Source: an uncultured bacterium (lineage in GTDB: Bacteria; Cyanobacteriota; Vampirovibrionia; Gastranaerophilales; Gastranaerophilaceae). From it: a stretch of DNA of 45,325 nucleotides. Position 1 is the stretch's first letter, and each line of letters starts with the position of its first letter. The notes beneath the pieces are model-generated. The model made no database searches and was not told where the DNA came from. It saw nothing but the letters and a program-made list of their open reading frames with translations. A program made the position numbers and the translations under genes. Location of the stretch: contig CASELF010000007.1 of assembly GCA_949288725.1 (NCBI GenBank), forward strand, positions 1 through 45,325. Direction: 5' to 3'. Of this stretch, positions 17,331 through 26,433 are shown piece by piece.

Positions 17331-19334
17331 TTAAACATTAGTTGTCAACGAAGGCGCAATTGATATAAATTGACGAACTAAATCCGGATCCCATTGAGTT
17401 CCTGCACCTTCTTTTAAGATTGCACAAGCGGTTTCTATCGGCAAGCCTTTTCTATATGGTCTATCACTAACCAAAGCATGATAAGCATCTGCTATAGAAA
17501 CAATTCTTGCCTCTAATGGAATTTCATTACCTTTCAAGTGTTCAGGATAACCTTTACCATCTAATCTTTCGTGGTGATATTTAACAATTGGGATTAAATC
17601 TCGCAATGCTTCATTTGGAGCAATAACTTTTTCAGCACCAATTTTAGGGTGTTGTTTCATTATTTCCCATTCTTCATCTGTCAATTTACCAGGTTTTTTC
17701 AAGACATTTTCAGGAATACCGATTTTTCCAACATCATGCAATAACGCACCTATTTTAATGCGTTCAACTTCATGTTCCGGAAGATTTACACTTCTTGCAA
17801 GTGCTTCAGCATATCTTGACACAGAGGTTGAATGACCTTTTGTGTAAGGATCTTTAGCATCTATTGCACCCGCTATTGATGTAACCATTTCCATCAAATG
17901 ATTATGGTTGATTATTTCTTCTTGATTGAATTTGTGTAAAAGTTCTTCTTCAAAGTTGATACCAATTTGAGAGTGACGTTTTGCAAGAACTTCCGCAAAT
18001 GAATTAAGTGCAACATCATCCCAGAAATTGAAATCAGAAGAACTTACAATTGCTGACATTCCTTCTTTATAACCTTTTGCCTGAGATATAAACATTGCCT
18101 GCTCAGCTAAGATTAAAAGTTTTTCCTGATATATAGTGCAATCAGGGAAGGTGGAAATTCCGACAGAAACCTTAATAGGTCCAACATCATCCACAAAACA
18201 ACAAGACAAACAATAGGTGATATATTCAGCCAAATATTTTGCATCTTTTGTTGTTGTGTTAGGTAAAATAACAGCGATTTCATCTCCGCCATATCTTCCG
18301 GCACAATCGTTTGAACGAATATTTTGTTTAATCTTGTCCGCTATAGTTTTAATAACTTCATCACCTTTAGCATGACCAAGTTCTCTGTTTATCTTAGAAA
18401 TATTATTAACATCAAACATTACAACCGATAACGGAGTATTTGTTTCATTTGCTTTTTCCAACTCTTTGGCAAGAACCTCTTGGAAACCTCTATGGTTATA
18501 TAATGATGTTAATGTATCAGTGTTTGCATATTTATTTGTTTGTTCAAGCAATTGCGAATTGTGAACATACATGCCTGCATAATTTGAAAAGAAATTTACT
18601 ATATTAACATTTATATTAGAAATATTTTGCCCGACAAGCATAACTCCAATGCATTTATTTATTGACATCATCGGAATAATAACAGAACTTGTTTTCATAA
18701 GATATGGAATATTCAAATACCCTAAATCATCCATATCAATAATAGAACGGCTTTTAAAACATTGAATTATAGGATTGTTTTCATCAGATAGAAATATCTT
18801 AGATGAATATGTTTTACTTGTTTTGCTATACAATTTTAAATTTATACATTTAGACTTTTCGTGAAATAAACCAAATCCCACAAAATTCCACTTTAATTGA
18901 CTTATAAAAATACTGCTTAATTTGCCAAAAACTTCAATCATACTTTTATTACTTTGAAAAGTATTCAAAATTTCTTTCAACAATTCAAAATAATTAGCAT
19001 TTGCAACATTTTTAGGAATATTTAAAGTATATTCATTATTATATTTTCTTGGCTTTGTTCTGGAAGTATTAAAATTGTTTATTGTTTCGACAATACTGTT
19101 AAAACTGCTTTCATCATTGGTAGAAAGAGGTTTTATCAGCTTATCAAGTTTTTTTACGGCAGGCTTAATTTCCTCAGGTTTATTTTCAACAGCAGAATCC
19201 GCCTGCGGAACAGAAATCATCTTAACACCTTCAATAGGCAAACTTACCTGCTCTATTGGGTTAGAAGTTAATTTTCTTTTACCGCGCTTTTGGGTTTTAG
19301 TATTCAATTCTTCATTATTATCTACGTTTTTCAA
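17331..19334 (-). CDS. GAF-GGDEF-HD-GYP protein, HD site intact
   Basis: The 667-residue protein has a charged disordered N-terminus (1-100), a GAF-like region (about 115-270), a GGDEF domain (about 285-430) and an HD-GYP domain (about 475-660). The HD-GYP half looks competent: HD at 533-534 followed by VGKIG, YHHERLDGKGYP with GYP at 595-597, and SDRPYR. The GGDEF signature reads GGDEI at 349-353, with Ile for Phe. It is therefore likely a c-di-GMP phosphodiesterase whose cyclase half may be weak or allosteric. The start is TTG at 19334 with AGG 9 nt upstream; no ATG occurs for about 37 codons. It converges on thiE with a 1-base gap. Confidence 0.9.
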   Translation of the reverse strand: MKNVDNNEELNTKTQKRGKRKLTSNPIEQVSLPIEGVKMISVPQADSAVENKPEEIKPAVKKLDKLIKPLSTNDESSFNSIVETINNFNTSRTKPRKYNNEYTLNIPKNVANANYFELLKEILNTFQSNKSMIEVFGKLSSIFISQLKWNFVGFGLFHEKSKCINLKLYSKTSKTYSSKIFLSDENNPIIQCFKSRSIIDMDDLGYLNIPYLMKTSSVIIPMMSINKCIGVMLVGQNISNINVNIVNFFSNYAGMYVHNSQLLEQTNKYANTDTLTSLYNHRGFQEVLAKELEKANETNTPLSVVMFDVNNISKINRELGHAKGDEVIKTIADKIKQNIRSNDCAGRYGGDEIAVILPNTTTKDAKYLAEYITYCLSCCFVDDVGPIKVSVGISTFPDCTIYQEKLLILAEQAMFISQAKGYKEGMSAIVSSSDFNFWDDVALNSFAEVLAKRHSQIGINFEEELLHKFNQEEIINHNHLMEMVTSIAGAIDAKDPYTKGHSTSVSRYAEALARSVNLPEHEVERIKIGALLHDVGKIGIPENVLKKPGKLTDEEWEIMKQHPKIGAEKVIAPNEALRDLIPIVKYHHERLDGKGYPEHLKGNEIPLEARIVSIADAYHALVSDRPYRKGLPIETACAILKEGAGTQWDPDLVRQFISIAPSLTTNV

Positions 19335-19671
19335 CAGATTCTACCTATAATTCACCTATATAAAAATCATCAAAGTTTTAATTTGCCATTTTACACAAGC
19401 AGAATTTACATTACTATACAATTCTATTCCAATATTATTACAATGACAATCCTGCAAATAGATGGCAAATTAAACGCCAAATAACTTTATATACTACCTA
19501 TAAAATTTTACTACTACACTTATAGTATAAATTATCTTTAAGAGTTTTTCTAGGGTTCAAATTTGAATTATTAAAATATGTAACAATATAAAGCCGAAAT
19601 ATAAAGTTTTCAGTGAGAAACTCCGATATAAAACTTGTGATTAAAAGACAGACAATTTAAGGAGTGTTGAT
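19335..19671. other. AT-rich intergenic region with a 13-bp inverted repeat
   Basis: The 337 nt between two divergent genes contain no gene that I can support. The one clear structure is a pair of perfect 13-bp inverted arms at 19377-19389 and 19462-19474. The Shine-Dalgarno of the next gene (AAGGAG) closes the region. Confidence 0.6.
19377..19474. repeat. 13-bp inverted repeat bounding a 98-bp segment
   Basis: TTTAATTTGCCAT (19377-19389) and its exact complement (19462-19474) are separated by 72 nt of AT-rich DNA without an open frame. No target-site duplication is visible outside the arms. It could be an operator pair, a long hairpin or a small non-autonomous element. Confidence 0.5.
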
Positions 19672-19881
19672 ATGTCAGAGAAAAAGATTATGGATGTAGA
19701 AGATTTAATGATTGATTACGCAGAGATGACAAGTTTTGATTTCGGCTCATTATCCCAAGAAGAAATGGATACCCTGAATAAAATTTCACGCAGTGAATAT
19801 TCAAATATACCAGCAGCATTCAAATATGGGAATTTCAAGTTAATGGATTTTTTTCATTCCTTGATTACTGATAAAAATTAA
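19672..19881 (+). CDS. Unknown acidic 69-residue protein
   Basis: The gene is supported by a strong AAGGAG 7 nt before the ATG. The product is acidic, with MDVEDLMIDYAEMTSFDFGS in its first third, no Cys and no membrane segment. It ends KLMDFFHSLITDKN. I do not recognise a family. The next small gene starts 26 nt downstream with its own AGGAG, and a terminator follows that one, so both form a two-gene operon of small proteins. Confidence 0.7.
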   Translation: MSEKKIMDVEDLMIDYAEMTSFDFGSLSQEEMDTLNKISRSEYSNIPAAFKYGNFKLMDFFHSLITDKN

Positions 19882-19907
19882 TAGTTGTTAATTAGGAGAT
19901 GTGTAAA

Positions 19908-20135
19908 ATGAGTAATAAGGACTTTTTCGAAAACGGTTGTTTTTCACCTGAATGGACATCAGATACACAAGAAGAAGTTTTCCAACAAGTGAACGCACCG
20001 CAAAAATTTAAAGATAAAGAAACTCTATTACAGGAGTTAAGAGAGATAAAACAAAGAATGCAAGAAATAAGAGCCAAAGAATGGCAGTTGGCAAAATTGT
20101 TGGAATTTCACAACAACAGATTAGTAAAAGAATAA
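19908..20135 (+). CDS. Unknown 75-residue coiled-coil protein
   Basis: Starting at the ATG at 19908, AGGAG (19894-19898) stands 9 nt upstream. The earlier in-frame ATG at 19899 directly abuts that site and is rejected. The product has a short N-terminal part (MSNKDFFENGCFSPEWTSD) and a long charged helix from about residue 35 (LLQELREIKQRMQEIRAKEW) that likely forms a coiled coil. No family is recognised. It is the second gene of a small-protein operon ended by the palindromic terminator at 20162. Confidence 0.7.
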   Translation: MSNKDFFENGCFSPEWTSDTQEEVFQQVNAPQKFKDKETLLQELREIKQRMQEIRAKEWQLAKLLEFHNNRLVKE

Positions 20136-20161
20136 CGGTTACCAGACCCAATAACAAATTT

Positions 20162-20188
20162 AAACCTGCAGCAATTGCTGCAGGTTTT
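20162..20188 (+). terminator. Palindromic terminator
   Basis: A 26-nt perfect palindrome with arms AAACCTGCAGCAA and its complement runs directly into TT. Because the arms are symmetric and start with AAA, it could also serve the convergent minus-strand gene at 20227. Confidence 0.8.
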
Positions 20189-20226
20189 CGTTATCCCATA
20201 TAAACTCCACCCAAAATCTTCTCACA

Positions 20227-20463
20227 TCAAGCTGTTTTTCTTTCTTTTTCCGGCTCCCCAACCGTTTGTAATAAAGTATCAATAACTTTGGGCATTTGAC
20301 AAATAAAAGAATAATTACCCCTGCTAATAGAACATTCTTTGCAATTACAGTTTATATAGTAACATTCAAGGGCTTGTTCTGTCCAATTCTGAGTAATTGA
20401 ATCAGACATTTCCTGCACTTCCGGGGAGTACATATCAATATTTTCTGATACAATTCTTTCCAT
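20227..20463 (-). CDS. Unknown Cys-rich 78-residue protein
   Basis: The product has a central Cys cluster, C-x4-C-x-C-x2-C, in ECYYINCNCKECSI, followed by a further Cys in SFICQMPKV. This arrangement suggests a small metal-binding or disulfide-stabilised module. I do not recognise the family. GGAGAG stands about 6 nt before the ATG and a TATAAT lies upstream at 20496-20501. The gene is downstream of the GT4 gene on the same strand, but its own -10 suggests separate expression. Confidence 0.65.
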   Translation of the reverse strand: MERIVSENIDMYSPEVQEMSDSITQNWTEQALECYYINCNCKECSISRGNYSFICQMPKVIDTLLQTVGEPEKERKTA

Positions 20464-20495
20464 ATAAACTCTCCAAGTTAAAAATACCTATTTAG

Positions 20496-20501
20496 ATTAT
20501 A
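20496..20501 (-). promoter_or_regulatory. -10 box upstream of the Cys-rich small gene
   Basis: A perfect TATAAT on the minus strand, about 32 nt before the start at 20463. The -35 at standard spacing is poor and would lie within the 3' end of the GT4 gene. Confidence 0.4.
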
Positions 20502-21749
20502 TTACACACGGAGTAATTTATTATCCTTCATTTGATGTATTTTATAATTTTTGATAATAGACTCAATATATTCCAAATGTTGAGGAATGGTTTTATGGAG
20601 AGAATAATTTTCGACAATAACATTTCTTGCATTAGCACGAATCGGAGCCATTTTTTCTTTATTATCAAGAGCATATTCTATTTTTTCAACTTGCTCATCA
20701 ATATTATAAAAATCAAACAAAAGCCCTGATTTATTATTTTCGACAAATTCCATAACAGGCTCTGTTGAAGAAACGATAACAGGACAAGCACAAGACATAG
20801 CATCTAATAAAGACCACGAAGCAACAAAAGGATATGTCAAATAAACGTGAGCTGATGATATTTGAAGAAGATTTACATACCTTGCAAAAGGTAATTTGCC
20901 CACAAAATGAATTCTTTCCAAATCAAGATCAAGTTTTTGCAGCATTAATTTTTTGTAAGTAGTATCAGCAAGTTTTGGACCATAACAGACTCTATCTTCA
21001 CCTGCAATTATAACTTGTAGATTTTTGCGTCTTTTTTGCAATTTTTCAACCGCCTGCATAAATTCAGGAAAACCTCTATATGCTTCAAATCCTCTGGTTG
21101 CGTAAGTTACAACTTCATCTTTGGGTGTAAAAATTAAATCTTTATTATCAATTTTAAACATAGCATTTTCATTAGGCTTGCAGAAATCTGTATCAACACC
21201 GTCATAAATAACCTTTAATTTGTCATCAAATTCTTTAGGAAATTGTTTTTTCTGAAATTTAGTAGGACAAATTCCTGCATCACAAGTATATAAATCGATT
21301 AACAAATGTGCATTTTTACTTCTCAATTTAGCGAGTTTATCAACACTTAAAACTTCGCCATCAAAGCCCATATCAGCACCGACAGAATTATAAAACCACT
21401 CAAAATAACATAATAAAGGCACATCAGGAAAAATATCTTTCATAAACAAAGTCTGCCCCCAAGTATGCCCATAAATAATGTCAGGCACAAAACCTGAATT
21501 TCTCAGTTGAATTGCCGCCTCTGCCGCTGCTTGAGCATGAATTATCGCTTCTTCATAAAATCTTAAATATCTGTGACAATTTTCCGGGACTTCGCGCTTA
21601 AGTCGATACTGAATTTTCATCACACCCGGAATTTTATGTGAATCATTATTTGTTATAAAAACAATTTTATTTTCTCTATTCTTAACCAATTCCTTAATCA
21701 TATAACGGAATTGGGCAGGAAAATTTCTATGTAAAAATAAGATATTCAT
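20502..21749 (-). CDS. Glycosyltransferase family 4
   Basis: The 415-residue GT-B enzyme probably transfers a sugar in surface glycan synthesis. The N-terminal domain opens MNILFLHRNFPAQFRYMIKE and contains DIIYGHTWGQTLF. The C-terminal domain has IAGEDRVCYGP, ERIHFVGKLPFARYVNLLQ and the donor-binding PFVASWSLLDAMSCACPVIVSS followed by TEPVMEFVENNKSGLL, the GT4 nucleotide-sugar pattern. The acidic residue usually equivalent to the second E of EX7E falls in this last segment. No Shine-Dalgarno precedes the ATG, and a TATAAT ends 9 nt before it, so a very short leader is likely. Confidence 0.88.
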   Translation of the reverse strand: MNILFLHRNFPAQFRYMIKELVKNRENKIVFITNNDSHKIPGVMKIQYRLKREVPENCHRYLRFYEEAIIHAQAAAEAAIQLRNSGFVPDIIYGHTWGQTLFMKDIFPDVPLLCYFEWFYNSVGADMGFDGEVLSVDKLAKLRSKNAHLLIDLYTCDAGICPTKFQKKQFPKEFDDKLKVIYDGVDTDFCKPNENAMFKIDNKDLIFTPKDEVVTYATRGFEAYRGFPEFMQAVEKLQKRRKNLQVIIAGEDRVCYGPKLADTTYKKLMLQKLDLDLERIHFVGKLPFARYVNLLQISSAHVYLTYPFVASWSLLDAMSCACPVIVSSTEPVMEFVENNKSGLLFDFYNIDEQVEKIEYALDNKEKMAPIRANARNVIVENYSLHKTIPQHLEYIESIIKNYKIHQMKDNKLLRV

Positions 21750-21758
21750 ATTTTGAAA

Positions 21759-21787
21759 ATTATAATCTTTTTTGCATTTTCAAACAA
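21759..21787 (-). promoter_or_regulatory. Promoter of the GT4 gene, near the start codon
   Basis: On the minus strand TTGTTT (21787-21782), a 17-nt spacer and TATAAT (21764-21759). Nine nt separate the -10 box from the ATG. Confidence 0.55.
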
Positions 21788-21889
21788 ATTTGTAAAATTT
21801 AGCAATAATATAAGACAAGTGATTATTTCAAAATACATTATTTATGCTATCATTATTGCATTAAAATTTAAGGAAATATTTTTGGGGAT

Positions 21890-24544
21890 ATGCAAAAATT
21901 CAAAGGTTTCTTAATAGTATTTATAACATCTTCTTTGATAATAATTGCGCTATACCTTGGGATAATTTACGCAGTTCCGGCATTAATAAATTCTCAAATA
22001 TTCAATAATAAAATAGAACAAATAATAAAAAACAAAACAAACGCAAACCTTGACATAAACGGCATAAAAATAAAAATTACCCCCAAATTAAATGCTAATA
22101 TTTACCTAAAAGAACTTTCAATTCCTCAAAATAACAAAACAGCCTTAAAAATAAATAATACTAATGCAAAAATTGATATAAAAAATTTATCTGCAACCAA
22201 TCTTGAAATTGAATCCGTATATGCTGATCTCAATTTAATCCAACAATTTTTATCAAAACTCAAAAAAAGCAAAACCTCAAAACCTTTTACCCTTTCAAAA
22301 CTTCCTGAAATTGTGATAAATAAGACTGATATAATTTTAAATAAACAACCATATCAAAAACTATCTATTCAAAATCTGGAATTAAAAAACCAAAATTCCA
22401 AAAGAAAAAATTTGACATTTAAAGCATTCTATCAAATTCCTAAGATTTCGAAAAACCTTGAAATCGGACAAAAAGGGAATTTCTATATCGAAAATAATTC
22501 AATATATGCTGAAAATTTTCTATTAAATACAGACAATAGTGAGTTTTATCTTAACGGAAAAGTTTATGCCCAAGATAAAACTAATGATTTTTCACTTCAA
22601 GCAAAAGATATTCCTGTTGACAAATCACTCCAAACACTTTTATATTATCAAAAATCAAAAGATAAAAGCAAAAAATTCATCGAAAATTTTAAAGATTATT
22701 CAGGACAAATAAATATTGATTTATATGTAAAAAATAATGATATTTCAGGCAAACTTCTGGCAAAAAATCTTAGTGCCAAAAGTGTTTTATTTAACGTCCC
22801 TATTTCATTTAAAAATGCAGAATTTATCTTAAAAGATAATACCCTTACTTCAAATGCCGAAGGCCTTTTAGGCGGAGAAAAAGTCTATCATTCACTTTTA
22901 ATAAAAAACCTATTAAATCCCAAAAGAATTGTAATAGGAAAAGTTACATCTACTCTAACTGAAAAAATGATAAAAACCTATCTTCCTGACACATATCATC
23001 TAAAAAATACAGCAGATGCAAAAGTAATTTATAAAATTCAAAACAAAATTCCGGAAGTAAAATACTACCTAAAACTAAATAAAGGATCTGATGCAATATA
23101 CAAAAACGCTTATTTAGGACTTCGCAAAAAACAAAGAATACTATATGCCAAAACAATAAAAATCCCAAACGGTCTAAAACTTCAAGAATATGAATATTAT
23201 ATTCTTGAACCTAATGAGAAACAACTTATCGTAAAAGGGGAAGGACTATTTATAAAACAAAACGGAAAACTTACCCCAAAATTTGTAACCTGCAAAACTC
23301 AAAATTACGCACCTGTATCTGTTGCGGGCTCATTTGGAAAATATGTCAATGGCGGAAAATTCAAAGGAAACCTGAAATATGACTTTATCAATGATAAAAT
23401 CACAGGCAACTTTGAAATCGTAAAAACTATTTTCAACGATTTTTATGTTCGCTCAGCCAAAGTATATGCAAATTTAGACAGAGTAGACATCATAGCCCAA
23501 GGTCGATATAAATTCCAGCCATTTGAAAGCAAAATGACAGTAGCAAACCGCCTTGACGGGATTTTCATAGTTCATAATATGGAAATACTTATCGAAAAAT
23601 TTATAATAAATAAAAAATCTAAAAAACCAATCGACACAAATATTTCTAAACATCATGCAATGTTTATGAACAGAATTGACAATGTATCTTCTAAAATCAC
23701 GAAAATAGATATGACTATTGAAAAATGGAATATCAAAGTAAAAGAATTTCTATTTGATGATTTAGAATTAGATAATATTCAATTATTCGGAAGTTTAAAC
23801 GATTCATTGTTCAATTTCACAATGCCCGAAGTCCTTTTTGCAGACGGAATGCTTTCCGCACAAGGACAATATAATTTCAATGATAACTCATCAATAATAG
23901 ATTTTTCAGCAAGAGAAATCGATTCCAATATAGCAGCCGAAAAACTATTCAATTTACAAAACCAAATTCAAGGAATAGCCCAAGCAAAATTACACCTGCA
24001 AACAAAAGATAATTTGCAAGAGTTTTTGGCACACATAGATTTTGAGATGGAAGACGGCTTTTTACCGCAATTGGGCAGCACAGAATTTATGTTAGGCAAA
24101 GCAAATAAAAAACGTAAAATTAGTATGTACGATTTAACTAACATTGATTTTACAAGAAAAGAAGCACTAAATTCCGATATCAGAGGTTCTTTTGATTTGC
24201 ATAACCAATACTTGGAAAATATAAACATAACTTCCCAACAAAAATTTATGTCACTTTATATCAATGGAAAATATAATATTATTCAACAAGATGCAGAAAT
24301 GAATATCTTTGGCAAATATGACAAAGAAGCCCCAAAAGGAATTAGAGTACTATTCCTACCATTGAGTTGGGTACTAAAATTTGTTCTACGACCTGAAGAA
24401 TCCATGGAAATATATAAAAATGAATTAGCGAAAATTCCACCGATAGAAACAAAAAAATGCAAATTCCAATTCTTCAGAGTAAATATAAAAGGAAATTTAA
24501 ACAATCCAGACGATATAAAAATTATACTAAAACGAATCAAATAA
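21890..24544 (+). CDS. AsmA-like envelope protein
   Basis: The 884-residue product has one N-terminal membrane segment (about 7-29, LIVFITSSLIIIALYLGIIY) followed by a long beta-strand-rich periplasmic part. Its alternating pattern and the end (KGNLNNPDDIKIILKRIK) are typical of the AsmA/TamB/YhdP group, which form hydrophobic grooves for phospholipid transport between the membranes. The region just after the membrane helix (NANLDINGIKIKITPKLNAN) matches the AsmA N-terminal repeat. GGGGAT lies just before the ATG. The gene is divergent from the GT4 gene. The exact subfamily is uncertain. It implies a diderm envelope. Confidence 0.75.
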   Translation: MQKFKGFLIVFITSSLIIIALYLGIIYAVPALINSQIFNNKIEQIIKNKTNANLDINGIKIKITPKLNANIYLKELSIPQNNKTALKINNTNAKIDIKNLSATNLEIESVYADLNLIQQFLSKLKKSKTSKPFTLSKLPEIVINKTDIILNKQPYQKLSIQNLELKNQNSKRKNLTFKAFYQIPKISKNLEIGQKGNFYIENNSIYAENFLLNTDNSEFYLNGKVYAQDKTNDFSLQAKDIPVDKSLQTLLYYQKSKDKSKKFIENFKDYSGQINIDLYVKNNDISGKLLAKNLSAKSVLFNVPISFKNAEFILKDNTLTSNAEGLLGGEKVYHSLLIKNLLNPKRIVIGKVTSTLTEKMIKTYLPDTYHLKNTADAKVIYKIQNKIPEVKYYLKLNKGSDAIYKNAYLGLRKKQRILYAKTIKIPNGLKLQEYEYYILEPNEKQLIVKGEGLFIKQNGKLTPKFVTCKTQNYAPVSVAGSFGKYVNGGKFKGNLKYDFINDKITGNFEIVKTIFNDFYVRSAKVYANLDRVDIIAQGRYKFQPFESKMTVANRLDGIFIVHNMEILIEKFIINKKSKKPIDTNISKHHAMFMNRIDNVSSKITKIDMTIEKWNIKVKEFLFDDLELDNIQLFGSLNDSLFNFTMPEVLFADGMLSAQGQYNFNDNSSIIDFSAREIDSNIAAEKLFNLQNQIQGIAQAKLHLQTKDNLQEFLAHIDFEMEDGFLPQLGSTEFMLGKANKKRKISMYDLTNIDFTRKEALNSDIRGSFDLHNQYLENINITSQQKFMSLYINGKYNIIQQDAEMNIFGKYDKEAPKGIRVLFLPLSWVLKFVLRPEESMEIYKNELAKIPPIETKKCKFQFFRVNIKGNLNNPDDIKIILKRIK

Positions 24545-24613
24545 AAATATGAATAACTAATTAATCCAATCAGGCAATTTTCCTTGCAATTATTAAAAAA
24601 TAATAAATTTAAC

Positions 24614-24641
24614 TTGTTAAATCGAATTCATATTTTATAAT
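24614..24641 (+). promoter_or_regulatory. Promoter of grpE-dnaJ
   Basis: TTGTTA (24614-24619), a 16-nt spacer and TATAAT (24636-24641). No CIRCE operator was seen, so HrcA control is not indicated. Confidence 0.6.
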
Positions 24642-24676
24642 ATATTTATATGTACAATAGTTAGAAGGGAAATATT

Positions 24677-25264
24677 ATGGCAATAGAAAATTCAAATCCG
24701 TTCAAAAATGAAGAAGTCGTAAAAGACGAGGAAACAAAAGAAGATATTGAAAATTCTACAGAAGAAGAAACTTCAGATTCTGCTCCAAAAGAAGAATCTG
24801 CAGAAACTACTTCTGCAAATAATAAACTTCAAGAAGAATACGACAAACTAAATCAACAATATATCAGACTTGCGGCAGATTTTGACAATTACAGAAAACG
24901 TCAAGCGCAAGAAAGAGAAAGTTTACTAAAATATGGCACAGAAAATGCACTAAAAAGTTTAATAGAAGTATTAGACAACTTTGAACGAGGACAAAAAGCC
25001 TTAGAAAAAGTTGAAGATTGCGAAAAAGTTAAAGAAAGTTTCAATTTAGTACACAAACAAGTATGTGAAATATTAACAAAACTTGGCTTGGAAGAAATAA
25101 AAGCAATAGGGGAGGAATTTGATCCAAATTACCACGAAGCAGTAATGCAAACCCCAACAAGTGAACACAAGGAACATACGGTAATAGGAGAATTACAAAA
25201 GGGCTACAAAATGGGAGATAAAGTATTAAGACCGACTCTTGTAAATGTAGCAACAGCAGAATAA
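24677..25264 (+). CDS. grpE: Nucleotide exchange factor GrpE
   Basis: GrpE releases ADP from DnaK in the Hsp70 cycle. The 195-residue product starts with an acidic disordered region rich in Glu and Ser (about 1-50), then the long dimerising helix (LQEEYDKLNQQYIRLAADFDNYRKR). The C-terminal beta domain has FDPNYHEAVMQTP, VIGELQKGYKMGDKVLRPTLV, diagnostic of GrpE. GAAGGG lies 7 nt before the ATG. dnaJ follows 43 nt downstream. dnaK, usually between or next to them, is not in this window. Confidence 0.96.
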   Translation: MAIENSNPFKNEEVVKDEETKEDIENSTEEETSDSAPKEESAETTSANNKLQEEYDKLNQQYIRLAADFDNYRKRQAQERESLLKYGTENALKSLIEVLDNFERGQKALEKVEDCEKVKESFNLVHKQVCEILTKLGLEEIKAIGEEFDPNYHEAVMQTPTSEHKEHTVIGELQKGYKMGDKVLRPTLVNVATAE

Positions 25265-25307
25265 TTCTTCTGTAAAGAGTTGACAAAAGGAAGTAAAATA
25301 AAAAGAT

Positions 25308-26432
25308 ATGGCAGATTACTATGAGATATTAGGAGTATCGAAAGATGCTTCAAAGGAAGAAATAAAATCGGCTTTCAGAAAAAAAGCGAGGCAATTACAC
25401 CCCGATGTAAATAAAGCACCGGATGCGGAGGAAAAGTTCAAAGAATTAGGCAAAGCCTACGAAACGCTATCAGATGATAACAAACGAGCAACTTATGATC
25501 AATATGGCGAAGACGGATTAAGAAATGCCGGCTTTGATACAAACGGCCCATTTGCTGGCGGATTTGGAGATTTGAACGATATATTTGAAAGTTTCTTTGG
25601 CGGATTTGGCGGATTTGGATTTGGCGGAAGACCTGATCCGAATGCACCGCAGCGAGGGGATGATTTAAGATATGATATCAAATTAAAATTTGAAGAAGCC
25701 GCATTTGGAATAAATAAAGAAATCAAATTTGAACACTTGGAATTATGTCCTGACTGTAAAGGAACAGGAGCCGAAAAAGGTTCCGGCAAAAAGACTTGTC
25801 CTCAATGCGGCGGCTCAGGTCAAGTAAAAACAGTTACCAGAACACCACTAGGGAATTTTGCACAAATTACTACTTGTCCACACTGCCACGGAACAGGCCA
25901 AATAATCGAAAAACCTTGTAAAACATGCCAAGGTCAAGGCATAATAAGTAAAGAACGCAAAGTAGAAATTAAAATTCCTGCAGGCGTAGACAATATGTCT
26001 AAAATAAGAGTATCCTCAGAAGGTGATTGCGGCAAAAACGGCGGTCCAAAAGGTGATTTGTTTGTAGTAATTCACGTAGAACCTTCAAAATACTTTAAAC
26101 GCGAAGGAATAAATGTCTTTACAGAATTAGAAATTCTGCCTGCACAAGCCGTACTGGGAGATGTAGTCGAAATACAAACCCTAGACGGACCAAAAGAAGT
26201 ACAAATTCCTGCCGGAATACAAAACGGTAATATTGTAAAAATCAAAGGTGCAGGTATTCCAATAATAACAAAACCTTCTCAAAGAGGAGATCATATTGTT
26301 ATTGTAAAAATTAAAATTCCTGTTAAAATAAGTGAACAAGAAAAACGCTTATACGAAGAATTATATTATCTCAACGGCGGTAAAAAACCACAAAAATCTA
26401 TATTATCAAGAGTTAAGGGAGTTTTTAAGTAG
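25308..26432 (+). CDS. dnaJ: Chaperone DnaJ (Hsp40)
   Basis: DnaJ delivers unfolded clients to DnaK and stimulates its ATPase. The 374-residue type I protein has a J domain (1-70) with H31-P32-D33, a Gly/Phe-rich linker ([10 protein letters not shown]), and a zinc-binding region with four CxxCxGxG units: [24 protein letters not shown] and CKTCQGQG. C-terminal substrate-binding domains follow. AAGGAAG precedes the ATG. The downstream secreted propeller gene starts one base after the stop. Confidence 0.97.
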   Translation: MADYYEILGVSKDASKEEIKSAFRKKARQLHPDVNKAPDAEEKFKELGKAYETLSDDNKRATYDQYGEDGLRNAGFDTNGPFAGGFGDLNDIFESFFGGFGGFGFGGRPDPNAPQRGDDLRYDIKLKFEEAAFGINKEIKFEHLELCPDCKGTGAEKGSGKKTCPQCGGSGQVKTVTRTPLGNFAQITTCPHCHGTGQIIEKPCKTCQGQGIISKERKVEIKIPAGVDNMSKIRVSSEGDCGKNGGPKGDLFVVIHVEPSKYFKREGINVFTELEILPAQAVLGDVVEIQTLDGPKEVQIPAGIQNGNIVKIKGAGIPIITKPSQRGDHIVIVKIKIPVKISEQEKRLYEELYYLNGGKKPQKSILSRVKGVFK

Positions 26433-26433
26433 T

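Noticed and set aside
26332..26433. Extension of the propeller gene into dnaJ
   Set aside because: It overlaps dnaJ by 100 nt and would bury the signal peptide that starts exactly at the ATG at 26434.
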